From positions 124,001 through 188,000 of the forward strand of contig CAVXIC010000031.1 in assembly GCA_963761755.1 (NCBI GenBank): DNA of 64,000 nucleotides, in the 5' to 3' direction. The notes beneath the pieces were generated by a model. It saw only the letters and a list, made by a program, of their open reading frames with translations, made no database searches and was not told the DNA's origin. This document shows, in pieces, positions 39,931-48,592 of this stretch. This DNA comes from CAJXVA01 sp963761755 (GTDB lineage: Bacteria; Myxococcota_A; Polyangia; Nannocystales; Nannocystaceae). A program made the translations under genes and the position numbers. Each line of letters starts with the position of its first letter. Within the stretch, counting starts at the first letter, position 1.

Positions 39931-41364
39931 TCACCAAGGCGGCGCGGCCAACAGCAAGAGCAGCGCCACGCCGGCACCGACGGCCAGGCTCGCCTTGTCG
40001 GTCACCGCGAACACGACCGGGTCGTGGTCGAGCTCGCCGCGCTTGGCCAGGAACCACAGCCGGCTAATCCAGTACAGGAGCAGCGGGCAGGTCAGCCACA
40101 GCAGCGACGTGTGGGTGTAGAAGCCCGGCAGGCCGTTGTTGATGTACAGCGCGAACACCAGCACCGCGAGGTAGCCCGATGTCGGGCCCACGCTGATGAT
40201 GAGCTCCAGGTCTTCGATCCGGTAGCCGCGACCCTTCGCCTCCGTCTTGCCCTCGGCCGCCGCCTGGGCGAGCTCGACGTATCGCTTGGCGAATGCGAGC
40301 GAGGTGAAGAAGAAGATCGAGAAGGCCAGCAGCCACTCGGACACGCGAAGCTCGGTCGCCACGCCACCGGCGAAGATGCGCAGCGTGTAGAGGCTGGCCA
40401 AGATCATCACGTCGATGAGCATCTTGCTCTTGAGGCTGCTGGAGTAGGCGGCGTTGACCGCCAGGTAGAGCAGCAACACGCCGAGGTAGTTCGGCGGCAA
40501 GAAGACCAAGGACAAGGTGATCGCGATGGCGATCAGCGTGGCGACGATCGGGGGCCCGTACAGCAGGGGCAATGCGCCCGAGGCGAAGGGGCGGAACCTC
40601 TTCTTGGCGTGCAGCCGATCCGCCTCGACGTCGAGCATGTCGTTGAAGAGGTAGACCGACGAGGCGGTCAGCGAGAAGGAGGCAAACGCGACGATGGCCG
40701 CGAAGACCTTGCCGGGATCGTCGTAGCCGTGTCCCAGCATGAGCGGGACCCACAGCAGGACGTTCTTGACCCACTGGTGGGGCCGCATCGCCTTGACGAC
40801 GGCCTTGAGGACGCTGGGCTTCTTGCCGAAGACCTCCGTAACCTTGGGCAACCGCTGGGCCAGCGAGGAGCTCGGCGCGACCATGAAGACCTCGTCGGCC
40901 TTCTCCCAGATTGGAAGGTCGGCCGCGTCGTCGCCGATGTAGCCCCACGCGGGCCGCCCGTGGCCCTCGCAGTACGTCTGGATCGCCGCGAGCTTGTTGG
41001 CGCCCTTGAGGTTGTGCGTGGCGTCGCTGGCCAAGACGTCGTCGAAGAGTCCGAGGTGCGCCGCCACGGGTTCGGCCCAGGCGCGGGCGCTCGCGGTCGC
41101 GAGGATGATCGTGTCTCCTTGAGCCTTGCGCGCCCGAACGAACGCGAGGACGTCGGCACGATAGGGCAGCGACTCGGGATCGACGGTGACGCGCTTGGCG
41201 AGCTGATCCTTGAGCGTGGCCCTGCTGCGCAGCATCCAACCGATCGCCAGCAGGGCGACCCACGGCTGAGCCTTCACCGCCTTGAAGAAGGCCTCCCACA
41301 AGACGTCTGTCGAGACCAAGGTCCCGTCCATGTCCACGAACAAGGCACGCGCCGACGAGGTCAT
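39931..41364 (-). CDS. HAD-UbiA fusion prenyltransferase
   Basis: A 477-residue two-part protein. Residues about 5-200 form a HAD phosphatase-like domain (FVDMDGTLVSTD, GYIGDDAADLPIW). Residues about 215-475 form a UbiA-type membrane domain with about nine helices. The first Asp-rich motif is FNDMLDVEADRLHAKKR. The same fusion is known among relatives of decaprenyl-phosphate phosphoribosyltransferase, so a polyprenyl-phosphate-linked sugar or arabinose-type donor is a plausible product; a quinone role is less likely. ATG 41364 is preferred over GTG 41385. It ends 9 bases from the convergent FHA gene. Confidence 0.85.
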   Translation of the reverse strand: MTSSARALFVDMDGTLVSTDVLWEAFFKAVKAQPWVALLAIGWMLRSRATLKDQLAKRVTVDPESLPYRADVLAFVRARKAQGDTIILATASARAWAEPVAAHLGLFDDVLASDATHNLKGANKLAAIQTYCEGHGRPAWGYIGDDAADLPIWEKADEVFMVAPSSSLAQRLPKVTEVFGKKPSVLKAVVKAMRPHQWVKNVLLWVPLMLGHGYDDPGKVFAAIVAFASFSLTASSVYLFNDMLDVEADRLHAKKRFRPFASGALPLLYGPPIVATLIAIAITLSLVFLPPNYLGVLLLYLAVNAAYSSSLKSKMLIDVMILASLYTLRIFAGGVATELRVSEWLLAFSIFFFTSLAFAKRYVELAQAAAEGKTEAKGRGYRIEDLELIISVGPTSGYLAVLVFALYINNGLPGFYTHTSLLWLTCPLLLYWISRLWFLAKRGELDHDPVVFAVTDKASLAVGAGVALLLLLAAPPW

Positions 41365-41429
41365 CGCAGCGGCAGACGGTAGCACGCACTCACCTCGACA
41401 ACCGCTTTTGCGACGCGCATCGTCGGGCC

Positions 41430-42113
41430 ATGCATGGCACGGCAGTGGTGGGTATCGAGGTCGAATCGCACGAACAGCACGGAGGACCCGAGGGCTTCTT
41501 GCACGTCGAGCGGTACCGTCTGCGCAATCGTCGCGCGGACGGGACGCGGTCTGCGGTCTATACCTGCGACTTCCTGGGTCGCGCCAAGGGCCCCGACGCG
41601 GTGGTGGTGGCGCTGTATCACCGGCACCCCGAGGGGGAGGTCTCGGTGCTGCTGCGCCAGGGGTTGCGCCCGGCGCTGTGGCTGGGACGACCCCAAGAGG
41701 TGCTGCCGGTCGACGAGGAGCCGCAGCTGAGCTTCACCGAGGTCGTCGCTGGCATCATCGAGCGCGAGGACACCGGGCGAGGTGGGGTGCGCCGTCGGGC
41801 CGCGATCGAGGCGTTCGAAGAGGCGGGGATCCGGATCGACGCAGCATCCGTGCAGTTTCTGGGCGCCGGCACGTTTCCCAGCCCCGGGTCCATGCCCGAG
41901 AAGTTCTGGCTGACGGCGGCGCACGTTCAGGATCCCGACGCTGCCCAGGTCCCGCCCACCGACGGGTCACCGATGGAGGAGGGAGCACGCTGCGCGTGGC
42001 GCCCGCTGGCGGACGCGATCGCGGCCTGCGTGCGCGGGGAGATCGCGGACTGCAAGACCGAGCTGGTCCTGCGGCGGCTGCAGGACTACTTGGATGGCAG
42101 CGGGATGGCGTAA
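41430..42113 (+). CDS. Nudix-fold hydrolase-like protein
   Basis: A 227-residue protein. A degenerate Nudix box is visible as GGVRRRAAIEAFEEAGIRI (about 111-129), in which EAFEEAG keeps the catalytic Glu residues while the usual Arg before it is Ile. An inserted GRPQEVLPVDEEP loop and a PSPGSMPEKFWL segment follow, typical of ADP-sugar-pyrophosphatase-like members. Likely cleaves a nucleoside diphosphate derivative; activity may be altered by the box change. It overlaps the end of the convergent lipoprotein gene by 28 bases. Confidence 0.75.
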   Translation: MHGTAVVGIEVESHEQHGGPEGFLHVERYRLRNRRADGTRSAVYTCDFLGRAKGPDAVVVALYHRHPEGEVSVLLRQGLRPALWLGRPQEVLPVDEEPQLSFTEVVAGIIEREDTGRGGVRRRAAIEAFEEAGIRIDAASVQFLGAGTFPSPGSMPEKFWLTAAHVQDPDAAQVPPTDGSPMEEGARCAWRPLADAIAACVRGEIADCKTELVLRRLQDYLDGSGMA

Positions 42114-43699
42114 CCGCCGACGCCCAGCTCGATGCGGTACACCCCGCCCGCTTGGCCGGTGACGAAGCCCGCCTGGTCATAGGCGTCGCCGAAGCCGTAC
42201 CCGAACTGCATGTTCGCGCAGCCGTTGCCCAGATCTCCGGGCGATGCGACCTCGACGGTGGACCCGTCTGCGTCGCCGATGGCATCCAAGGGGACACGAT
42301 CGATGCGGCACGGGACGTTTCCGGCGGTGCCGCCTTGGTCGACGACGTACATGTTGCCGCACTCGTCCATCGCGACGCCGTCCGAGCGCCCTGCGAGGTC
42401 CACGACCCCGACGGGCGTGCCGACCACGCCTGCGACGATGGGTGCGCGCCACAGCTGGCTGGCGTTGTAGTTGGTCCAGAACAGTTGCCCGCGCTCCTCG
42501 TCGTGGAAGACGCCGTTGGCGTTGTTGGCGTTGGTGGTGACGACGGGCTCGATGGTGGGCCCGGACGGATCGATGCGCTGGACCGATGCGCCGAAGTAGT
42601 CCGTCACCCAGACCATGCCGTCGTGGTCGACGTACAGGCCATTGGAGAGCTGGAACTCGCCCTCGAGCAGCAGCGTCGCCTCGCTGGGGGTGAACGCGTA
42701 GATTCCCGAGCCGTTGAGGCCGCTCGCCGCGTACAGGGTGCCGTCGGCCGCGAAGCGAAGGCCGAGCATGTCCTGGTCGTAGGGGATGCCCGCGAGCCAG
42801 GTCGAGGCGTTGCCGTCACCGTCCATCTCCACGAGTTCGTCGCCGTCGGCGATGACGAACGTCCCCTGGCCGGTCATGGCGAGGTCTTCGGCGTTGCCCG
42901 GCAGGAGCGTCGCAATCTGGGTGATGTCGTACGGCGGCGCGGGCAGGTTGTCGCAGTCCACCGGGGGGAGTCCGGTGTCCGAGTCGGACGTGGTCGTCTC
43001 TGCGGTGGTGCCCGCCGTCGACTCGCCCGACGTCGTTTCGTCGCTCGTCTCTCCCGTCGTCGAGGGATCGGAGCTCGTGCTCGTCCCGGTCGTGTCCGAT
43101 CCGTCTGGGTCCCCTTCGGTCTGAGCATCCGTGGTCGACGTGGAGTCCGTGCTCGTGCCCGAGCTGTCGGCGTTGGTGTCCGATCCGCTGTCGGTGTCCG
43201 GGTTGGCAGGGCCGGCGCCGCCGTCGTCGAGCAGCCCATAGAACATGGAGATGCGGGTGTCGGTGCCCGTGATGAGGTCGTTGTCGGGCTCGAGCCGGGT
43301 CGTGGGCAGCGCGAGCCACTTCCCGATCGCAGCCTCGAAGTCTTCGCGATGGATCACCCCGACCGCGGTCCCTGACGTATCGGCGGGGAGGGTGGCGCGG
43401 TAGGTGACCGAGATGTTTGCGCCCACGTCGATGTCGGGCGTCACGCGGTAGGCCTGTCCGTACGGCGCAGGGGGCCCGCCCTTCGCGGGATCCTTGGCCT
43501 CGCTGATGCACACCTGCGTCGGCTCGCTCACCGAGCCGGGCCGGAAGCTCAGCGTGAGTGTGCCATCGCTCGAGGAGACCACGCCGCCGGATGGCTCCAC
43601 CGTCTCGCACGTGCCCGACGCTGCGCCATCCTTACAGGAGACGATGCCCGCGGCGCTCAGGAGAATGAGGAACGGGAGACGGTGAGGCCCGGGGGTCAC
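42086..43699 (-). CDS. Lipoprotein with paralogous N-terminal domain and beta-propeller
   Basis: A 537-residue lipoprotein. The signal peptide ends in AGIVSC (about residue 22). Residues about 35-165 form a domain (GGVVSSSDGTLTL, YGQAYRVTPDID, GTAVGVIHREDF, ISMFYGLLDD) also found in the divergent gene at 43836. About 75 residues of Ser/Thr/Asp linker follow. The C-terminal 260 residues look like an SMP-30/NHL-type beta-propeller (GNAEDLAMTGQGTFVIADG, LYVDHDGMVWVTDYFG, GRSDGVAMDECGNMYVVD). Probably exposed on the cell surface; ligand unknown. The start is GTG 43699, which gives the compact signal peptide. Confidence 0.75.
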   Translation of the reverse strand: MTPGPHRLPFLILLSAAGIVSCKDGAASGTCETVEPSGGVVSSSDGTLTLSFRPGSVSEPTQVCISEAKDPAKGGPPAPYGQAYRVTPDIDVGANISVTYRATLPADTSGTAVGVIHREDFEAAIGKWLALPTTRLEPDNDLITGTDTRISMFYGLLDDGGAGPANPDTDSGSDTNADSSGTSTDSTSTTDAQTEGDPDGSDTTGTSTSSDPSTTGETSDETTSGESTAGTTAETTTSDSDTGLPPVDCDNLPAPPYDITQIATLLPGNAEDLAMTGQGTFVIADGDELVEMDGDGNASTWLAGIPYDQDMLGLRFAADGTLYAASGLNGSGIYAFTPSEATLLLEGEFQLSNGLYVDHDGMVWVTDYFGASVQRIDPSGPTIEPVVTTNANNANGVFHDEERGQLFWTNYNASQLWRAPIVAGVVGTPVGVVDLAGRSDGVAMDECGNMYVVDQGGTAGNVPCRIDRVPLDAIGDADGSTVEVASPGDLGNGCANMQFGYGFGDAYDQAGFVTGQAGGVYRIELGVGGYAIPLPSK

Positions 43700-43820
43700 C
43701 GACAGAGGGTATCCAACCGCGCCGGCCTTCGCGAGACGCTCGTGCGTCCACACCGGCTTTGCGCCATCGCACGAACCCGACCCGAGGCTCCGCGGCGGTT
43801 CACATGGGGTGCGACCATGC

Positions 43821-43826
43821 TAGTTT
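43821..43826 (+). promoter_or_regulatory. TAnnnT -10-like element before 43836 start
   Basis: TAGTTT ends 9 bases before GTG 43836; TTCACA lies 16 bases upstream of it as a possible -35. Confidence 0.5.
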
Positions 43827-43835
43827 CCAGTCATC

Positions 43836-44780
43836 GTGATGAGCTCTCGATTGGGTCTGTCGCTGCTGCTCGCGGTGCCGCTTCTCTCGCTCGGTTGCGC
43901 GCCACAGAGCGACGAGCGCGTCGCGCGGGCCAAAATTGGCCCCGGAGGGGGGCAGGTCAGCTCGCACGACGGCGTGCTCACCGTCTTGATCTTGCCCGGG
44001 GCGCTCGATCGCGAGCACGAGTTCGTCATCACCCCCAGTGATACGCCGCCTCACATCTTTGGGCCGGCCTACCGGGTCAAGCCCGACGTCGACCTCGCCG
44101 TGGACGCGGAGATCACCTATGCGCGGGCGTTGCCCAACGATCCCGACGGCACGGCGGTCGCGGCCATTGGGCGCGAAGACTTCGCTTCGGGCGCTGGCTC
44201 TTGGATCGCGCTGCCGACGATCGAGGTCGACGTCGAGGCGCAGCTCATCTCCGGCCTCGACGGTGAGGTCTCCTTGTTCTACGGCCTCCTCGAGGGCGAC
44301 GACATCTCGGGGACCACGGGCTCGACGACCTCCACGCCGACCGGCGACACCGGCGACACGGACGACACCGACGACACCGGCGCTCCGCAGACCACCACCG
44401 ACGAGGACACGGACACCGAGACCACCTCGCCCGGCGATCCACTCTCGCACGCCTCGGACATCCAGCCGATATGGGACGACAACTGCATGGGCCAGGGGTG
44501 CCACTCCGCAGGCCAGTCCGCCCCGCAGCTCGAAGGCGATGCGTATGACGCCATCGTCGGCGTGATGCCGCTGGCCGCCGCGGTCCCCTACATCACCGCC
44601 GGTGACCCGCAGGCGAGCTACCTGATGCACAAGCTCGATGCGACGCACGCGCTCGAGGCCAATCTAGGCGGGTGCGGGTGCGGTGGCGCGGGCGCACCGA
44701 TGCCGTCGGGCGCACCGCTGCTCGACGAATCGGTGCGCAACCGGGTGCGGCGTTGGATCGAAGAAGGCGCGCAGCCGTGA
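43836..44780 (+). CDS. Lipoprotein with shared N-terminal domain and cytochrome-like C-terminus
   Basis: A 314-residue lipoprotein: lipobox LLSLGC (about residue 21), then the same domain as the divergent neighbour (GGGQVSSHDGVLTV, GPAYRVKPDVD, GTAVAAIGREDF, VSLFYGLLEGD). An Asp/Thr-rich linker (DTGDTDDTDDTG) follows. The C-terminal 100 residues have CMGQGCH, a C-x3-CH variant of the haem motif, plus GCGCGGAGAPMPSG and VRRWIEEGA as in planctomycete/myxobacterial cytochrome c domains. The start is GTG 43836 (TAGTTT at 9 bases) or ATG 43839. Its stop overlaps the GTG start of the RraA-like gene. Confidence 0.75.
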   Translation: MMSSRLGLSLLLAVPLLSLGCAPQSDERVARAKIGPGGGQVSSHDGVLTVLILPGALDREHEFVITPSDTPPHIFGPAYRVKPDVDLAVDAEITYARALPNDPDGTAVAAIGREDFASGAGSWIALPTIEVDVEAQLISGLDGEVSLFYGLLEGDDISGTTGSTTSTPTGDTGDTDDTDDTGAPQTTTDEDTDTETTSPGDPLSHASDIQPIWDDNCMGQGCHSAGQSAPQLEGDAYDAIVGVMPLAAAVPYITAGDPQASYLMHKLDATHALEANLGGCGCGGAGAPMPSGAPLLDESVRNRVRRWIEEGAQP

Positions 44781-45250
44781 CCTTCACCGCCGACGTCTGC
44801 GACGCGCACCCCGGCGCAGCCGTCCTCGAGGTCTCGTTGCGCAGCTTTGGAGCCGTCCCCGCCTTCGATGGCAGCGCGGTCACGCTCGCCGTGTTCGAAG
44901 ACAACACCTTGGTGGGCGACACGCTGCGCGAGCCCGGGAAGGGCCGCGTGCTGGTGGTCGATGGTGGCGGTTCGATGCGGCGTGCGCTCGTCGGCGACAA
45001 CCTGGCGCAGCGGGCCGTCGACAACGGCTGGGCGGGCCTGGTCGTCCACGGGTGCATCCGCGACGCCCAGCAGATCGCCGCGATCGAGATCGGCATCAAG
45101 GCGCTCGGCACCCACCCGCGCAAGACCGACAAACGCGGTGAGGGCCGTCGCGACCTCCCCATCCGGTTCGGTGGCGTCACCATCCATCCCGGCGACCACG
45201 TCTACGCCGACCTCGACGGCATCGTCATCCTGCCCGCATCGCAGGCATGA
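44777..45250 (+). CDS. rraA: RraA-family protein
   Basis: A 157-residue protein with the whole RraA pattern: TADVCDAHPGAAVLE at the start, GKGRVLVVDGGGSMRRALVG in the centre, NGWAGLVVHGCIRD, and HPGDHVYADLDGIVIL at the end. Members inhibit RNase E or act as 4-hydroxy-4-methyl-2-oxoglutarate/oxaloacetate aldolases; GDNLA and the Arg/Asp pair of GCIRD fit either. The GTG start overlaps the stop of the upstream lipoprotein (GTGA), so it is translated from the same mRNA, although the functions look unrelated. Confidence 0.9.
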   Translation: MTFTADVCDAHPGAAVLEVSLRSFGAVPAFDGSAVTLAVFEDNTLVGDTLREPGKGRVLVVDGGGSMRRALVGDNLAQRAVDNGWAGLVVHGCIRDAQQIAAIEIGIKALGTHPRKTDKRGEGRRDLPIRFGGVTIHPGDHVYADLDGIVILPASQA

Positions 45251-45252
45251 GA

Positions 45253-45419
45253 CGAACGGCGGCTGGGCCGGCCGAAGTGAGGGGCCCTTGCGAAGGGCCC
45301 CTTCTAGCTGGAGTGGCCCTTGCGAAGGGCCCAGTCGAGCCCGAGAGGGCGACCGTTGTGGGGTGAAACGAAGGGCGGCTGGGCCGGCCGAAGTGAGGGG
45401 CCCTTGCGAAGGGCCCCTT
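45253..45419. repeat. 51-bp direct repeat carrying perfect hairpins, with a third hairpin between
   Basis: The segment 45253-45303 is repeated at 45369-45419 with one mismatch (C45257 versus G45373). Each copy ends in AGGGGCCCTT-gcg-AAGGGCCCCT (45280-45302 and 45396-45418), a 10-base stem with a 3-base loop. A related shorter hairpin, GGCCCTT-gcg-AAGGGCC, lies at 45315-45331. The array sits exactly between the convergent rraA and VCBS-protein genes. It may be a multi-hairpin terminator, or copies of a REP-like element. Confidence 0.9.
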
Positions 45420-45423
45420 ATAA

Positions 45424-46881
45424 CTACGGACTCGAGAGGAGGATCGAGACCGTGTCGTCGTTGCCGTTGCAGACGAGGATGTCGAGCACGCCGTCGCCGT
45501 TGATGTCCGCCGTGGCGAGCCCGGTGGGGCCGCTGCCGACGTCGAAGAGGACCGCGGCTTCGAAGGTGGCGTCTCCGTTGCCGACGTAGACGGCCACCTC
45601 GTCGTCGCCCTCGGAGACCACGATCAGGTCTTGGGTGCCTTCGCCGGTGACATCGGCCAGCAGCGCCTCGGACACGTTGGTGTGGGGCCCGAAGGCGTTG
45701 CTGTTGAAGCCGGCGTTTCCGTTCAACCCCAGGCCGAGGTAGACGCGCGCGGTGTCGCCATCGGTGGCCACGACGTCGAGGTCGCCGTCTGCGTTGATGT
45801 CGCCGGGGTTGAAGCGGGCCAGGAATGTGCCGGGTGCACCCCCGAGGCTCTGCGCGGACATGGTGCCATCACCCACTCCGTTGGTGGCGGCATAGAAGTC
45901 GCCCCCGCCGTAGAACGCGTCGGTCGTTCCGCCAATCGCGATCGAGCCCAGCGCGATGCCGGACATCTCGGCCACCATGCCCGCGGGTGTCCACGGCCCC
46001 AACACGGTGAACGCTCCCGAGCCGTCGTTGAGCGTCGTGTTGTAGTTGACGTCGCCGAAGTTCGCGACGGCGATGTCGAGACCGTTGGCACCGTCGAGGT
46101 TGCCCAGCGCGAGATCCACGGGCTGGTCGCCCACGCCCAGCACCGTCTCGATGAAGCCGCCGGCCCCGTCGGAGAGGAGCACGCTGACCGTGTCGTCATC
46201 GGTGTTGGCGACGACGGCGTCCCAGTTCGCGTCGCCGGAGAGCTCCGCCGCGAGGACGCGGACCGGCCCGGCGCCGACACCGGTGGTGATGGCCACCCCG
46301 AGCCCGCCGACGCCGTCACCCAAGTGCACGCTGACCTCGTCCGCGCCGTCTCCGGAGACGATGACGTCGAAGTCGCCGTCGCCGTCGAAGTCGCCGCCGT
46401 CGATGTCGGTCGGCGCCGTGCTCGTGCCGACGGTCCCGCCGGAGACGAAGCAGACCTCGCCCGCGTCGATGACGTCGTCGTCGCAGCCCCCGGGGGTGTC
46501 GGTGGTCTCCGAGCTGCTCGAGGAGCTGTCGGAGCTGGAGGAGCTGTCGGAGCTGGAGCTGCTGGAGCTGCTGGTGGTGGCGTCGGACGACGACGAGGAC
46601 GACGAGGAGGACGACGAGTCGGAGGAGGTCGTGGGCCCGTCGGTGGTGCTCGAGGAGCTGTCCACGCTGGTGGCCGTGCTGCTCGAGTCGGCGGTCTCGG
46701 TCGTGGGCCCACCGTTGGACGTCGGGGATGAGGTGGGACCGGTGGAGGTCTGCTCGCCGGTGGTGAATCCACCTTCGCTCAGACCTTCGCCGCCCCCGTC
46801 ATCGCCGCACGCGAGCGCGGGAAGGACGAGGATGAGGGCTGAGATCAAGGAAAACGGGGGATAGGTCTTGAGGGGAGACAT
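45424..46881 (-). CDS. VCBS/FG-GAP repeat lipoprotein with poly-Ser linker
   Basis: A 485-residue lipoprotein. Lipobox LPALAC (about residue 25), a GGFTTG motif, then nearly 100 residues of almost pure Ser/Thr/Asp, including several runs of Ser. The remainder is a series of calcium-binding FG-GAP/VCBS blades (GGDFDGDGDFDVIVSGDG, DLALGNLDGANGLDIAVAN, PGDINADGDLDVVATDGD, ADINGDGVLDILVCNGND) forming a probable seven-bladed propeller. Such proteins bind partners outside the cell. ATG 46881 gives the shortest convincing signal peptide. The 225 bases upstream hold no recognisable gene. Confidence 0.85.
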   Translation of the reverse strand: MSPLKTYPPFSLISALILVLPALACGDDGGGEGLSEGGFTTGEQTSTGPTSSPTSNGGPTTETADSSSTATSVDSSSSTTDGPTTSSDSSSSSSSSSSSDATTSSSSSSSSDSSSSSDSSSSSSETTDTPGGCDDDVIDAGEVCFVSGGTVGTSTAPTDIDGGDFDGDGDFDVIVSGDGADEVSVHLGDGVGGLGVAITTGVGAGPVRVLAAELSGDANWDAVVANTDDDTVSVLLSDGAGGFIETVLGVGDQPVDLALGNLDGANGLDIAVANFGDVNYNTTLNDGSGAFTVLGPWTPAGMVAEMSGIALGSIAIGGTTDAFYGGGDFYAATNGVGDGTMSAQSLGGAPGTFLARFNPGDINADGDLDVVATDGDTARVYLGLGLNGNAGFNSNAFGPHTNVSEALLADVTGEGTQDLIVVSEGDDEVAVYVGNGDATFEAAVLFDVGSGPTGLATADINGDGVLDILVCNGNDDTVSILLSSP

Positions 46882-47106
46882 GGCTGCTTCGTCCCTTTGC
46901 CGGCGCGCATCCTTGCGCCGACGTCGTGCGCCGGTCCTCGTGGCGCGTGCGGAGAGTAAAGCCGGAGGCTGAGCAAAGACACCCCGCCACCACTTCATCG
47001 AATGGCTCGCACGAGATCGGGCAGACGCCCTGCGCTCCAACGGTGTTGCGCAGAATGCGCTCGGCGGGCCGGGCCTCTGACGACGACGTGCGCGAGCGAC
47101 CGCGAC

Positions 47107-48561
47107 TCAGGGGGACGGCAGCGCCGAGAGATCCGCCGCGTAGACGAAGCGCTCTCCGACGTGCTCGGAGAGGCTCCACAACCAGCCCGCGGACCCATCG
47201 ACCATCAGGTCCTCGGGGGCATCGCTCCACGGCGAGCTCGCGCTGCCGCCGGTGCGGGTGCGATAGAGTTCGCCGGCCCCGGCTGGGGGCGCGCTGGAGG
47301 AGAGGAACCCGAGCTCGCCGACCAGGGCGCCGCCCTGAATCTGGCGCTGCCCCATGAGCCAGGCGTGACTGGGCCACGTCCGCGAGGCCAGCGTTGCGGT
47401 GCCGTCGTCGCGCAGGGGCCATCGGAACAGGCGCCCCGCCAGCGGCCCTTCGCAAGCGCCGTCGCTGCAGTACTCGCCCGAGACCAGGGCGACGTCGTCC
47501 GCGGTGCGATCGACGGACACGAAGGAGAACCGCGGCGCGCACTCCGAGTCGTGCTCGACCCGGCCGATCTGCGGGATGACGTACTTGTACAGGCCCCCGC
47601 GGCACGCCTGCGCGCTGCAGCCGATGACATCCTCGTCGGTGGCGACCTGCATCACGCGGCTGAGGTCGAACACGCGGAAGCCGTGCTGGGTGTCGGCAAC
47701 CCACAGCCGCTCGCCCACCCACGCGATGCCTCCGGCGTGAATCGTGACGGGGACGAAGTCGGGCTCGTCGGGGGTCCCCACCGGATCGACGAGCAGCATC
47801 AGCCGGTACGCAGGCACCTGCGGGGACGTGACGTCGACGAGCGAGATGCGGGCCCCCTTCTGTGCGTCGCCGTTGGGATGCAGGGCGAGGTTGTAGTACC
47901 AGCTCACCATCAGGAGCCGTCGGCCCAGCACCGTCCCCTCGGGCGTGGCGTCGGCCGAGCCGCTGATGCCCTGCGGGATCCACCACGGCTTGTCGTTCTC
48001 GACCGCGTCCCACCCGAACGCGTAGGCGAGCCCCTCGGGACCTCCGGGGACGCTACCGACCACGTCGACCGGGTGATTGAGGTCGGCCAGCAGCGCGTCG
48101 AAGCCGACCACCGGCAGCCGCTGGGCGAGCGCATCGATGACCGCGTCTCGCTGGGGGTCGAGCGCCTCGTCGTCCATCGGGAAGCCGCATCGATCGAGTT
48201 CGACCAGCCCTTGCCCCCGCGGTGCAGCCTGCTGGTCGGGGCACAGCGGGGCTTGATCGGCGCAGGCGTCGTGCATCGCCTCGCCGCTCGAGCCCTCGGA
48301 GGAGTCTGTGGACGCCTGGCCCGTGCTCGGATCCGTCCCTTGGGTCGTGTCGACGTCGCCCGTACCGCTGGCGCGTCCGGTCGCGGTCGCTGCGTCGGCG
48401 TCGGCGGAGCTGCTGGGTGCTGCGCCCGTACTCGATCCTGACGCCGCCGGGGATGGCTCCTGCGCGCAGGCCTGCGCACAGGCGAGCGTCGCCCCGGCCA
48501 TCGCGACCCACCATCTTCGCCGCACCGACGTCTTGTACCACGGGCCGAAGCCGAGGTTCAT
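47107..48561 (-). CDS. Secreted Cys-containing protein of unknown function
   Basis: A 484-residue secreted protein. A signal peptide (about 1-33) contains LACAQACAQ, where either Cys could be a lipobox. A Ser/Thr/Asp linker runs to about 95. The folded part has ELDRCGFPMDD, AENDKPWWIPQGISGSAD (Val precedes the Glu-Asn), LLMVSWYY and IHAGGIAWVGERLWVADTQHGFRVFDLSRV. It reads like a beta-propeller and resembles a family of uncharacterised secreted proteins that I recall from actinobacteria. It lies 31 bases downstream of the cytochrome-like gene of the DUF1501 operon and probably belongs to that transcript. Confidence 0.6.
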   Translation of the reverse strand: MNLGFGPWYKTSVRRRWWVAMAGATLACAQACAQEPSPAASGSSTGAAPSSSADADAATATGRASGTGDVDTTQGTDPSTGQASTDSSEGSSGEAMHDACADQAPLCPDQQAAPRGQGLVELDRCGFPMDDEALDPQRDAVIDALAQRLPVVGFDALLADLNHPVDVVGSVPGGPEGLAYAFGWDAVENDKPWWIPQGISGSADATPEGTVLGRRLLMVSWYYNLALHPNGDAQKGARISLVDVTSPQVPAYRLMLLVDPVGTPDEPDFVPVTIHAGGIAWVGERLWVADTQHGFRVFDLSRVMQVATDEDVIGCSAQACRGGLYKYVIPQIGRVEHDSECAPRFSFVSVDRTADDVALVSGEYCSDGACEGPLAGRLFRWPLRDDGTATLASRTWPSHAWLMGQRQIQGGALVGELGFLSSSAPPAGAGELYRTRTGGSASSPWSDAPEDLMVDGSAGWLWSLSEHVGERFVYAADLSALPSP

Positions 48562-48592
48562 GGGTCGCCGGGCGGGGTGGCGTTCGGACGAC

